DNA of 46,090 nucleotides from Polynucleobacter sp. Its GTDB lineage: Bacteria; Pseudomonadota; Gammaproteobacteria; Burkholderiales; Burkholderiaceae. Numbering within the stretch: position 1 is the first letter of the stretch; each line of letters begins with the position of its first letter. The position numbers and the translations under genes were made by a program. This document shows positions 33,161-41,082 of the stretch, in pieces. The notes beneath the pieces are model-generated. The model was not told where the DNA came from. It was given only the letters and a program-made list of their open reading frames with translations, and ran no database searches. The stretch is from positions 1 through 46,090 of the forward strand of contig JAEMSI010000004.1 in assembly GCA_016462905.1 (NCBI GenBank), in the 5' to 3' direction.

Positions 33161-33173
33161 TGCAGGCTAACGA

Positions 33174-33794
33174 TTAAGAAATCTGCGCTCGGATTACAGC
33201 AGATCTATCCCACAAATTTGGTATTTGCGATGAAGAATACCCCGATACAAATTTTTTAATTTCCCCAGTTTCAGGATCGTAAACATGGCGTTTTACAGCG
33301 CCAATATTGCCCCCATAAACATGGATTGCAATCGATGTTTTATTGGTAAAGGCATTTTCAACGAGATGAATATCGCCATGAGCAGAGCTAACACAATCGA
33401 TTTCACCCTGCTTTAAGCGTGATGGCTCTCCGCAACGAATTAATTTTTTATCTTGATTAAATTCGTAGCGCTGAACTTTTTCTTCACCACGGAACATTCC
33501 AAGTAAACCCCATACACAATGGTCATGGACGGGCGTTTTTTGTCCTGGACCCCAAACGAAACTCACGACAGAGAATCGCTCAAGTGGGTCGGCATGCAAT
33601 AAATACTGTTGATAGTACTGAGGGTGGGGAATAGAACAAAATTCGGGCAGCCAACCCTCTTGGTCGATTAGTTTTTTTAGTAGAGCACCCCCTTTTTGAA
33701 TGCGGGTTGCTTCATCTGGATGATTGCTAACCAATTCAGTCATCGAGACAACAAAGTCTCGTAATGGGGCAATCGATTCTGTATGTGCGTTCAT
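33174..33794 (-). CDS. Cysteine dioxygenase-family thiol dioxygenase, 3-mercaptopropionate dioxygenase-like
   Basis: A 206-residue cupin that oxidises a thiol to a sulfinate with O2 and Fe(II). The iron ligands are H90 and H92 in P-V-H-D-H-C-V-W-G-L-L-G and H143 in G-D-I-H-L-V. The segment Y-Y-Q-Q-Y-L-L-H-A-D has Gln where the Gln-type (3-mercaptopropionate) enzymes have it, rather than the Arg of cysteine dioxygenases. Y160 is present in I-H158-V-Y160, but the Ser two residues before H158 of the usual Ser-His-Tyr triad is Ala (A156). It heads the minus operon with the isomerase and hydrolase and diverges from the CHAT operon across 113 bases. Confidence 0.9.
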   Translation of the reverse strand: MNAHTESIAPLRDFVVSMTELVSNHPDEATRIQKGGALLKKLIDQEGWLPEFCSIPHPQYYQQYLLHADPLERFSVVSFVWGPGQKTPVHDHCVWGLLGMFRGEEKVQRYEFNQDKKLIRCGEPSRLKQGEIDCVSSAHGDIHLVENAFTNKTSIAIHVYGGNIGAVKRHVYDPETGEIKKFVSGYSSSQIPNLWDRSAVIRAQIS

Positions 33795-33907
33795 ATTTGT
33801 TTTGATAATTACTGATTCTAGAAGTACTCTAGTTTATTGCCTATCTTTCTATTGGATGCATCTATGGATAAAAATGATATATTGGTCTAATAATAAAAGG
33901 GGTGATT

Positions 33908-36900
33908 ATGAATTTTAAGTCATTGATTAATAAATGTATTTTTATATTAATCACCTCCCTTTGCGCTCTAAACACATCGGTTTTTGCTGCACCCGAGAAG
34001 CTTGATAAGGCGGATGGCGCCTACGAAACTGTAAAAGCGCCTCCACGGGACGTCAAAGATATTCTGCGCATTCTTGAGCAGACAAAACCAGATGCAGTCT
34101 CAATTGAGAAAGCAAAGAAAGTGATTGCCTTACCTTTGCCCAATACAACAGATCGGGAAATGTTAAACCATTTTTATTATCGACAAGCCGTTGCTTACGA
34201 GGTCTTGGAAAATAATAAAGCCGCTGTTGAAAGTTTAAGAAAGGCAGCGATTGAATATCCATCCGCAAAGACAGATTTAAAAATCGACGAACGCTTTCAA
34301 TACTCGATTCAGGAAGCTGTTCGAGGTAATACCCTGCTTGCAATGCAGATTGCGGAAGAAACACAAACTATGATCCCCCAGAACTTAAGAGGTTGGTCTA
34401 TTAGCTTTGATCGGCAGCTTGCATCTTGGTGTTTAGTCATCGGTAATTTTGATTGCGCTAAAAAATTTATGAACAGTATTGAAAATACGATGGCAAGCTT
34501 AAGCGGCGCTAGAAATGTTGATTATCAGTACCGAATGAGTTGGGATACTAATTATGAATGGACACGTGGCCGTTTATTTATGTCCGAAGGAAAGTTTATA
34601 GAAGCAGAAAGATCTTTTCGTAAGGCGCTGTCTTTAACTAAAGAGATTATTTCAGGAATGAGGGGCGGTGGAAGAGATGCCTTAGATTACGAGGAACGGA
34701 TTCTTCAGGATTCGAAGACCAATCAGCGTGGTTTTTATACTCAGAATATTTTTATTCTGAATGATTTAGCTAGAGCATTTTTGGGTCAGAAGCGTTTGAC
34801 TGACGCTGAATATTGGTCGCGCGAATCGGTACTTCTGGCTATTAATAAATTTGGTGTTAATTCGGGACGAACAAGTCAGGTTCTATTGACCCTAGCCCGA
34901 ATTATCTCTGAGCAGGGAAGGCAAGCAGAATCAGTTTTGCTTGCAAGTGCTGCATTACGGGTGGCGCAACAAGCTACAGATTATCCTGCCTCTCCCATTA
35001 TTGCTAATGCACGTAAGGCTTTGGCTACTGCTTTAGCGGCTGATGGTAAGTATGTCGAGGCTAATAAAGTATTTGCTGAAATGGTGGAGGGTTTAAAGTC
35101 TGATCCCGAATTAGCAACTCGTTTTCAAACTGGTGATTTGGACTGGGCTTTAGCATTAGTAAAAACGAATCAGGCAACTCAAGCTGTCTCCATGACCAAT
35201 GAAATGGTTTTAAAAGCAAAGGCTCGCCTAGAGCCAAATTCGACTCGATTGGCCTTGTTGCGTGGATTTAATGCTGCCGCTAAACAATCCGAAGGTAAAT
35301 CCGTAGAAGCGTTGGCTGAGTTTAAGGTTTCGGTGCCAATATTAATTGATCAATCTCGCAATGATATGGAAAACCAAACCTCAACGATTCGGCAAGCACA
35401 AAGATTGAATTTTGTTTTGGAGGAATATCTAGCCTCTTTAGCTTATCAAGCCAAGTCGGATAGTTCAGGCACTGCTGCTGCCGAGGCTTTTCAAATTGCT
35501 GATATCGCCAGAGGCAGTGGTGTTCAGCGTGCTTTAACAGCCAGTGCTGCACGAGCTAATATTACCGATCTACAACTCGCAGGCTTGGCCAGGAAGGAAC
35601 AGGATTTACAACAACAAATCAACACCTTAACGGAATTGTTGACCGGTCTTTTATCGGCGCCACCTGCCCAACAATTACCCGCAGTGCAAACCAAGATTCG
35701 AGCGGATATCACTTCCTTTAAAAATCAGCGTGAAGAGCTTAAAAAAGAGATTGCTAAAAAGTATCCTGACTATGCTGAGTTAGTCGAGCCAAAACCTGCT
35801 TCAGTGGAGCGCACTCAAAAAGCATTAAAACCAGATGAAGTTTTGGTGTCTTGGTACTTTGCTGATAATGTTAGTTATGTTTGGGCAATTTCGAAAGATA
35901 AGCCAGCACAATTTATGCAGTTGAATTTAACGCGTGCTCAAATGGCAAAAGACGTTGCGGTGCTGCGCAAAGCCTTAGACCCTGGAGTAGCAACGATTGA
36001 TGAAATACCTGCGTTCGATGTGGTGTTGGCGAATAAGCTGTATCAAAACATATTGGCCCCCGTACAAACCAGTTTTGCTGGTAAAAAAATACTATTAACC
36101 GTGCCCCATGCTGAATTAGGGCAATTACCTTTGTCATTATTGGTAACTAAGCCAGTACCTCAGCCCCCTAAAGGTGTGGCCGGCTTTATTGCTTATCGAT
36201 CAATTCCTTGGTTAGCTCGAGAGATTGCGGTAGCTCAAGTGCCTTCAGTAAGCTCATTAAATGCATTACGAAGCTTGCCCGCTGGAAATCCAAATCGGAA
36301 AGAATTTATTGGTTTTGGCGACCCCTACTTTAGTGCTGCACAAGAAAAGAGCGCAGAGAAACAAACAAAACCAATTTTGTTGGCAACACGCGGAATTCCA
36401 TTGGGCTTACGTAGCGCTCCTAAAACAAGTGGAGTAAGTTCTGCTGAGCTCGCTTTGCTTCCTCGTTTACCAGATACCAGCCAAGAGATTGAAGAGATAG
36501 CTAAAGCGATGGGTGCGGGTGATGGCGATATTTATTTGCATCAACGCGCCAGCGTTAAGCAAGTCATGTCAACAGATTTATCGAATCGTAAAGTAGTGAT
36601 GTTTGCTACGCACGGTTTAGTTCCTGGAGAGTTGAACGGCCTTACACAGCCCGCGCTTGCTTTGTCCTCCCCTGAGGTCACGGGCGATAAAGACGATGGT
36701 TTATTAACGATGGACAAAGTGCTAACCTTGAAATTAGATGCTGACTGGGTTGTACTTTCAGCATGCAATACTGCAGCAGGAGAGGGGGCCGGATCGGAGG
36801 CGGTATCTGGTTTAGGAAGAGCTTTCTTTTTTGCAGGAGCAAAAGGTTTATTAGTTTCGAATTGGCCGGTTGATTCGGTAGCGGCAAGAAACCTTATGAC

Positions 36901-37069
36901 GGATTTATTTAAACGCCAACAGCAAACTCAAAATACCAGTAAGGCTGAATTACTTAGGCAAGCGATGCTAAATCAAATTGACCAAGGCGGCGTGAAAGAA
37001 GGTAATAATATGAAATATGCATATGCGCACCCCTTGTTTTGGGCGCCATTTGTGGTAGTTGGGGATTAA
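33908..37069 (+). CDS. Exported TPR-CHAT domain protein (caspase-like peptidase)
   Basis: A 1053-residue protein from ATG 33908, with AGGGG 6 bases upstream; GTG 33902 is less likely. A signal peptide (about 1-27, cleavage V-F-A-A) directs it out of the cytoplasm, and it lacks a lipobox. Residues about 55-500 are helical repeats of TPR type. A linker with a coiled-coil stretch around 560-625 follows. The C-terminal CHAT domain (about 720-1053) carries the caspase-like dyad H902 in F-A-T-H-G and C953 in L-S-A-C-N-T-A-A-G. Other CHAT marks are G-L-G-R-A-F-F-F-A-G-A, V-S-N-W-P-V-D-S and the terminal H-P-L-F-W-A-P-F-V. It is first of a plus operon; the Ig-like gene follows 23 bases later. Substrate and trigger are unknown. 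Confidence 0.92.
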   Translation: MNFKSLINKCIFILITSLCALNTSVFAAPEKLDKADGAYETVKAPPRDVKDILRILEQTKPDAVSIEKAKKVIALPLPNTTDREMLNHFYYRQAVAYEVLENNKAAVESLRKAAIEYPSAKTDLKIDERFQYSIQEAVRGNTLLAMQIAEETQTMIPQNLRGWSISFDRQLASWCLVIGNFDCAKKFMNSIENTMASLSGARNVDYQYRMSWDTNYEWTRGRLFMSEGKFIEAERSFRKALSLTKEIISGMRGGGRDALDYEERILQDSKTNQRGFYTQNIFILNDLARAFLGQKRLTDAEYWSRESVLLAINKFGVNSGRTSQVLLTLARIISEQGRQAESVLLASAALRVAQQATDYPASPIIANARKALATALAADGKYVEANKVFAEMVEGLKSDPELATRFQTGDLDWALALVKTNQATQAVSMTNEMVLKAKARLEPNSTRLALLRGFNAAAKQSEGKSVEALAEFKVSVPILIDQSRNDMENQTSTIRQAQRLNFVLEEYLASLAYQAKSDSSGTAAAEAFQIADIARGSGVQRALTASAARANITDLQLAGLARKEQDLQQQINTLTELLTGLLSAPPAQQLPAVQTKIRADITSFKNQREELKKEIAKKYPDYAELVEPKPASVERTQKALKPDEVLVSWYFADNVSYVWAISKDKPAQFMQLNLTRAQMAKDVAVLRKALDPGVATIDEIPAFDVVLANKLYQNILAPVQTSFAGKKILLTVPHAELGQLPLSLLVTKPVPQPPKGVAGFIAYRSIPWLAREIAVAQVPSVSSLNALRSLPAGNPNRKEFIGFGDPYFSAAQEKSAEKQTKPILLATRGIPLGLRSAPKTSGVSSAELALLPRLPDTSQEIEEIAKAMGAGDGDIYLHQRASVKQVMSTDLSNRKVVMFATHGLVPGELNGLTQPALALSSPEVTGDKDDGLLTMDKVLTLKLDADWVVLSACNTAAGEGAGSEAVSGLGRAFFFAGAKGLLVSNWPVDSVAARNLMTDLFKRQQQTQNTSKAELLRQAMLNQIDQGGVKEGNNMKYAYAHPLFWAPFVVVGD

Positions 37070-37092
37070 CGAAACTAGCTTAGGACAATACA

Positions 37093-37527
37093 ATGAAAAA
37101 ATTAATACTACTTTTACTGACTTTTTTAATTACTTTGAGTATCGCTCAGGCGACACCCTTAATTAGCGCTAAGGAGGCGGCCTTACCCCCGATCTCAGGG
37201 CCTTTATCAACCAGAGGAATTTCTCGTGGACCCACGATTAAATTGAATTCCCCGATCGCCGATTCAAGCGTTGCATCCCCTTTTGATTTTAAAGTTGGAT
37301 TTGAGGCAAGAGGCGATGCCAAAATTGATCCGAATTCAGTCAAAGTCATTTATATGAAATCACCCTTTGTCGATTTAACGCCGCGTTTAAAGTCTGCGAT
37401 ATCTGCTAATGGAATTGATTTTTCTAAGGCTGAAGTTCCCCCAGGAACTCATACTATTCGGGTTACCGTTAAAGATACTGAGGGTCGTGAAACCAATTCG
37501 GTGTTGACGCTGACTGTAATTAAGTAA
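37093..37527 (+). CDS. Small exported Ig-like domain protein
   Basis: A 144-residue protein with a clear signal peptide (K-K-L-I-L-L-L-L-T-F-L-I-T-L, cleavage near A-Q-A at 20). The mature part is beta-rich: a proline-rich lead, then I-K-L-N-S-P-I-A-D, P-F-D-F-K-V-G-F-E-A-R, a D-P-N-S-V-K-V-I-Y stretch, and P-P-G-T-H-T-I-R-V-T-V-K-D-T-E-G-R at the end. That alternation is typical of a bacterial Ig-like fold. It probably acts in the periplasm. TAATG joins its stop to the next start, so the two are translated together. I do not recognise a named family. Confidence 0.8.
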   Translation: MKKLILLLLTFLITLSIAQATPLISAKEAALPPISGPLSTRGISRGPTIKLNSPIADSSVASPFDFKVGFEARGDAKIDPNSVKVIYMKSPFVDLTPRLKSAISANGIDFSKAEVPPGTHTIRVTVKDTEGRETNSVLTLTVIK

Positions 37528-38303
37528 TGAATTGCCCTTACTGCCTTACAGAGCTTCAAGATCAAGCATTAGTCTGTAAGGTTTGCTCTAGAGATGTTTC
37601 CTTAATTAGGACAATGACGAGCAAAATTGCTCAATTAGAAAAAGAGTTAGAAGCAGGAATTCCAGCATATGAAGATCGTATTGCCTTACTTGAGGGTCGG
37701 CTAGAAAAGTATCAAAAAGAAAAAGAGGCTGCCCGTGGGCTTACAAGTAATTTAATTGATTTAGGAATTTATCTTGTTATTCCCTTGCTGTTACTATTAG
37801 CCGCCCACTCCCTGGTTGTGGTGGTTTACGATACGAAATTAGTTTATCTCAGAATTATTTCAATCATTTTGCCTTTTCCATTTGGCTATTTTTTATTTAA
37901 AACCAGAGCACGTATTTTATTTCCTTGGTTTTTAGCGGCATTATTTTTAGCTATTGCCTCTGTGATTGGTATGAGTGCCATAGTTAGTTTGGTTGATAAG
38001 ACCCCAATTTGGCCGCAAAATGCGCTTGAGTGGAAAGAAACTCTGGAATTTGCTGCCAGTATTGCCTTTAGTTTTTTAACGGGGATGCTAGTTGGAGGAA
38101 TGAGTTATGCCAGCCTGCATCGCCCCAAAAATATTACCCTGAGCCCCTTTTTGAAGAAAATATTAAAGCTTCTTGGAGAAGAGGAAATTTCTCGTAAAAA
38201 TTTACCTCGATTAATTAAAAAAATAAGTGATTATGGCGGTATAGCAATTACCGTTGGTACCACAGCCGTTTCAATCTATACGGGCTTAAAAGATTTTCTA
38301 TAG
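37527..38303 (+). CDS. Zinc-ribbon / coiled-coil inner-membrane protein of the CHAT operon
   Basis: A 258-residue protein with an N-terminal zinc ribbon, C3-P-Y-C6 and C17-K-V-C20, then a charged coiled coil (about 28-70). About four membrane helices follow (roughly 76-101, 106-124, 130-155, 174-196), then a basic cytoplasmic tail (197-258) with a hydrophobic end. With the ribbon expected in the cytoplasm, the protein could join a cytosolic partner to the exported CHAT and Ig-like proteins. The ATG shares its A with the preceding stop codon. It converges with fbpC 12 bases away, so the operon has three genes. No named family recognised. Confidence 0.82.
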   Translation: MNCPYCLTELQDQALVCKVCSRDVSLIRTMTSKIAQLEKELEAGIPAYEDRIALLEGRLEKYQKEKEAARGLTSNLIDLGIYLVIPLLLLLAAHSLVVVVYDTKLVYLRIISIILPFPFGYFLFKTRARILFPWFLAALFLAIASVIGMSAIVSLVDKTPIWPQNALEWKETLEFAASIAFSFLTGMLVGGMSYASLHRPKNITLSPFLKKILKLLGEEEISRKNLPRLIKKISDYGGIAITVGTTAVSIYTGLKDFL

Positions 38304-38315
38304 TCAGTGTGTTGG

Positions 38316-39386
38316 CTAATTTGAAAAAGTCACAACGTGATCCGCTCCAAGTCGGATACCAATTTTTTCTCCCAGTGCATGATTATGGTGGCTAGGTACG
38401 TAGGCATAGATTTCTTGACCCGAATCTAATTTAAGGGTGTATAAGAAATCAGCTCCGCGAAATATTTTACGAACGACTTCGGCAAGCATCGGGCTAGCAT
38501 CATCGTGCTGCACATCATCTGCTCTGAGTAATACCTCTATTTTTTCCCCTGTATGATATTTTTTATTATCATCCATTTGGAGCATGCCTAATTCAATTTC
38601 AACTTGGCTATGGTCTTTCGTTTCCCCTGTGATAAAAACACCTCGACCAATAAATTCGGCAACATAGCGGTTAATAGGTTGATGATACAGATCGTAGGGC
38701 GCATCCCACTGCACAATTTTGCCTTGATTCATTACCCCAATTTGATCTGCCATGGCGAATGCTTCCAGTTGATCATGGGTCACCAATACTGCGGTAACAT
38801 TATTTTTTTTGAGAATGTCACGCATTTCGCCAGCAAGCCGTTCGCGTAAGTCAACATCTAAGTTTGAAAACGGCTCATCTAATAAGATTAAATTCGGTTC
38901 GGGCGCCATTGCTCTTGCTAAGGCAACACGCTGTTGTTGGCCGCCACTTAACTCGTGCGGGTAAGCCTCTGCTTTATCGCTTAACGAAACACGCTCTAAC
39001 CATTGAAGACCAGCCTCATGACGTTCGTTTTCGGCAAGATGACGCAAACCAAATAAAACATTCTCCAAACTAGTTAAATGGGGGAAAAGGGCAAAATCTT
39101 GGAAGACCATGCCTACTTTACGCTCGCTAGGAGAAAGCCGGAAGCTTTTGCTGCTCACTACCTTATCGTGGATTTTAATTAAGCCATTTTGTAAGGCTTC
39201 AAAACCGCAAATAGCCCTTAAAACAGTTGATTTACCACAGCCAGACGATCCTAATAAACAAGCAATATCACCTTGATTGAGCTCAAAGCTAAGATTTTTA
39301 ACGACGGTTACTACACCCTCCCCATTGGGATTAGGGTAATTTATTTCGATATTCTCTAAAGAAAGTAATGGTGCAGAAGAATTCAT
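38316..39386 (-). CDS. fbpC: Iron(III) ABC transporter ATPase FbpC
   Basis: The ATP-binding subunit of a Fe(III) importer, 356 residues. Walker A is G-S-S-G-C-G-K-S-T, the signature is L-S-G-G-Q-Q-Q-R-V-A-L-A-R-A, Walker B is L-I-L-L-D-E-P-F-S-N-L-D, and the H-loop is V-T-H-D. P-S-E-R-K-V-G-M-V-F-Q-D-F-A-L-F-P-H is typical of FbpC/CysA/PotA ATPases, and a C-terminal regulatory TOBE-like part ends near residue 350. It is encoded divergently from fbpB with only 37 bases between, so its promoter must overlap neighbouring sequence. Iron specificity is inferred from fbpB and fbpA. Confidence 0.9.
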   Translation of the reverse strand: MNSSAPLLSLENIEINYPNPNGEGVVTVVKNLSFELNQGDIACLLGSSGCGKSTVLRAICGFEALQNGLIKIHDKVVSSKSFRLSPSERKVGMVFQDFALFPHLTSLENVLFGLRHLAENERHEAGLQWLERVSLSDKAEAYPHELSGGQQQRVALARAMAPEPNLILLDEPFSNLDVDLRERLAGEMRDILKKNNVTAVLVTHDQLEAFAMADQIGVMNQGKIVQWDAPYDLYHQPINRYVAEFIGRGVFITGETKDHSQVEIELGMLQMDDNKKYHTGEKIEVLLRADDVQHDDASPMLAEVVRKIFRGADFLYTLKLDSGQEIYAYVPSHHNHALGEKIGIRLGADHVVTFSN

Positions 39387-39423
39387 CCCTATAATTTTCT
39401 CACTATATTGAAAAAATGAATTT

Positions 39424-40989
39424 ATGAGCCGTCTTGCCTTGATCTTAGCCCTAATCCTAATAATGCCTATTTTAGGACTTGGTTACGCACTGGTTTTGCC
39501 CAATTCTTCTGGTGATACCTTGTCTCATTTATTGAATTATGTCTTAGGGGATTATGTTTTAACTAGTTTCATATTAATTCTGGGAGTTGGTATCGGTATT
39601 TTTATTTTAGGCGTAGGCAATGCATGGTTGATTGCTAATTATCAATTTCCTGGGAAATCGATTTTTGAGTGGGCACTGATTTTGCCTTTGGCGGTTCCTA
39701 CTTATGTGATGGCGTATTTATTTGTTGATTTGTTGCAATTTTCAGGACCCATTCAATCGTTTATTCGGGATATTACTGGCGTTCATTCTTTGTCTTTATT
39801 TGATCCTCGTTCCCTATTCGGTGCTATTTGGACCTTTTCTTTTTGTTTATTTCCGTATGTGTACTTAACTGTGCGCACCTCTTTTTTAGATCGAAGTGCT
39901 CGTCTCATTGAGGTTGCAGAAACATTAGGTTACGGTCAATTTGAGGCTTTTTATCGCTTAGTTTTACCGATGGCTCGCCCGGCTATCTTTACTGGGATCG
40001 CTTTAGCATTAATGGAGGTCTTAGCCGATTATGGGGCCGTCTCCTATTTTGGGCTTCAAACCTTTGCCACTGGGATTTTTAAGTCTTGGCTCGGTTTGGG
40101 CGATCGCGTGGCAGCTGTGCAGTTATCTTTAATCCTGTTATTTTTTGTGCTGATTATTTTTTATTGGGAACAATCCAATCGGGCGCGTTTACGTTTTGTA
40201 AATCAAAATTCCTTAAGTCGTGCTGTTATACCAAAGCGTTTGCGAGGAAAAAAAGCGCTATTTGCTTTCTGTTTTTGTGGAATCACTTTATTGTTTGGTT
40301 TTATTTTACCCATGTTGATTTTATTTAAATTGTTTTTGCTAGAGGGTTTTGAAATAGACCCCCGTTTCTTCTCTTGGCTAAAAAATTCAGTACAACTCGG
40401 TGTCATTACGGCTTTTGTAGCAACAGCCCTAGCGATTTTTTTGGCTTATTCAGCCAGGATTTCAAATAGCAAATGGCTCATTACCTTAAATCGATTTATT
40501 AGTGTGGGATATGCATTGCCAGGAGCTGTTTTGGCAGTGGGTATTTTATCGTTGCTTGGTATTTTTGAGGCCGGATGGTTGCTTTCCACAACTACTTGGA
40601 TTTTGATTTATGCCTATGTGATTCGTTTTTTGTCTTCCGGTTTGCAAAATGTTGAATTGGGCTTGGGTCGAATTACACCTGCTATGGATAGCAGTGCCGC
40701 CTTGTTGGGGGCAGGGGCTTTAGAAACAGCGCGACGCGTTCATTTACCGCTCTTAAGCCGCAGTATTTTGACTGCTTCATTATTTGTATTGGTTGACGTG
40801 ATGAAAGAATTGCCTGCCACCTTGTTATTAAGGCCTTTTAATTTCGATACTTTGGCGGTCGCGACTTATCAATTGGCCGCCGATGAGCGCCTAGCAGAAC
40901 TGGCTTTGCCAGCATTTACCATTGTTTTAGTTGGCTTAATTCCGGTGATTTTCTTGTCTAGGGCGATATCAAAACAACGCCCTTATTAG
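39424..40989 (+). CDS. fbpB: Iron(III) ABC transporter permease FbpB
   Basis: A 521-residue permease of about twelve helices made of two homologous binding-protein-dependent transport halves. ATPase-contacting EAA-like loops are E-V-A-E-T-L-G-Y-G-Q-F-E-A-F-Y-R-L-V-L-P in the first half and A-L-E-T-A-R-R-V-H-L-P-L in the second. A fused two-half permease next to FbpC and FbpA types is the FbpB/FutB arrangement for ferric iron. It ends 93 bases before the fbpA ATG. Confidence 0.92.
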   Translation: MSRLALILALILIMPILGLGYALVLPNSSGDTLSHLLNYVLGDYVLTSFILILGVGIGIFILGVGNAWLIANYQFPGKSIFEWALILPLAVPTYVMAYLFVDLLQFSGPIQSFIRDITGVHSLSLFDPRSLFGAIWTFSFCLFPYVYLTVRTSFLDRSARLIEVAETLGYGQFEAFYRLVLPMARPAIFTGIALALMEVLADYGAVSYFGLQTFATGIFKSWLGLGDRVAAVQLSLILLFFVLIIFYWEQSNRARLRFVNQNSLSRAVIPKRLRGKKALFAFCFCGITLLFGFILPMLILFKLFLLEGFEIDPRFFSWLKNSVQLGVITAFVATALAIFLAYSARISNSKWLITLNRFISVGYALPGAVLAVGILSLLGIFEAGWLLSTTTWILIYAYVIRFLSSGLQNVELGLGRITPAMDSSAALLGAGALETARRVHLPLLSRSILTASLFVLVDVMKELPATLLLRPFNFDTLAVATYQLAADERLAELALPAFTIVLVGLIPVIFLSRAISKQRPY

Positions 40990-41005
40990 GACTGCCAATT
41001 TATGA

Positions 41006-41034
41006 TTGATAATCATTCTCATTTGTGATATTAT
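41006..41034 (+). promoter_or_regulatory. Promoter of fbpA, covered by iron-regulator sites
   Basis: TTGATA (41006-41011, 5 of 6) and TATTAT (41029-41034, 5 of 6) are exactly 17 bases apart, a strong sigma-70 pair. Transcription would start near 41041, about 42 bases before the ATG. The Fur box overlaps the -35 and the second palindrome overlaps the -10. fbpA can therefore be expressed apart from fbpB, giving more receptor than permease. Confidence 0.65.
41007..41021. promoter_or_regulatory. Fur box in front of fbpA
   Basis: TGATAATCATTCTCA matches the 7-1-7 Fur motif TGATAATnATTATCA at 13 of 14 defined positions. It covers the -35 region of the fbpA promoter, so iron-loaded Fur would repress the gene. 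Confidence 0.75.
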
Positions 41035-41037
41035 CAC
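41025..41037. promoter_or_regulatory. Second palindrome over the fbpA -10 element
   Basis: GTGATATTATCAC is a perfect 6-1-6 palindrome, three bases after the Fur box. It contains TGATA/TATCA half-sites close to those of Fur but with shorter spacing, so it could be a second Fur-bound site or the operator of another factor. Confidence 0.45.
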
Positions 41038-41082
41038 TACAACTTAAAAATAGTGAAATGTTCTTATTTGAGAAAGGTTTTT

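Noticed and set aside
33818-33832. CTAGA-5-TCTAG inverted repeat in the thiol dioxygenase/CHAT divergent gap
   Set aside because: Five-base arms in AT-rich DNA with no clear promoter alignment; could be chance.
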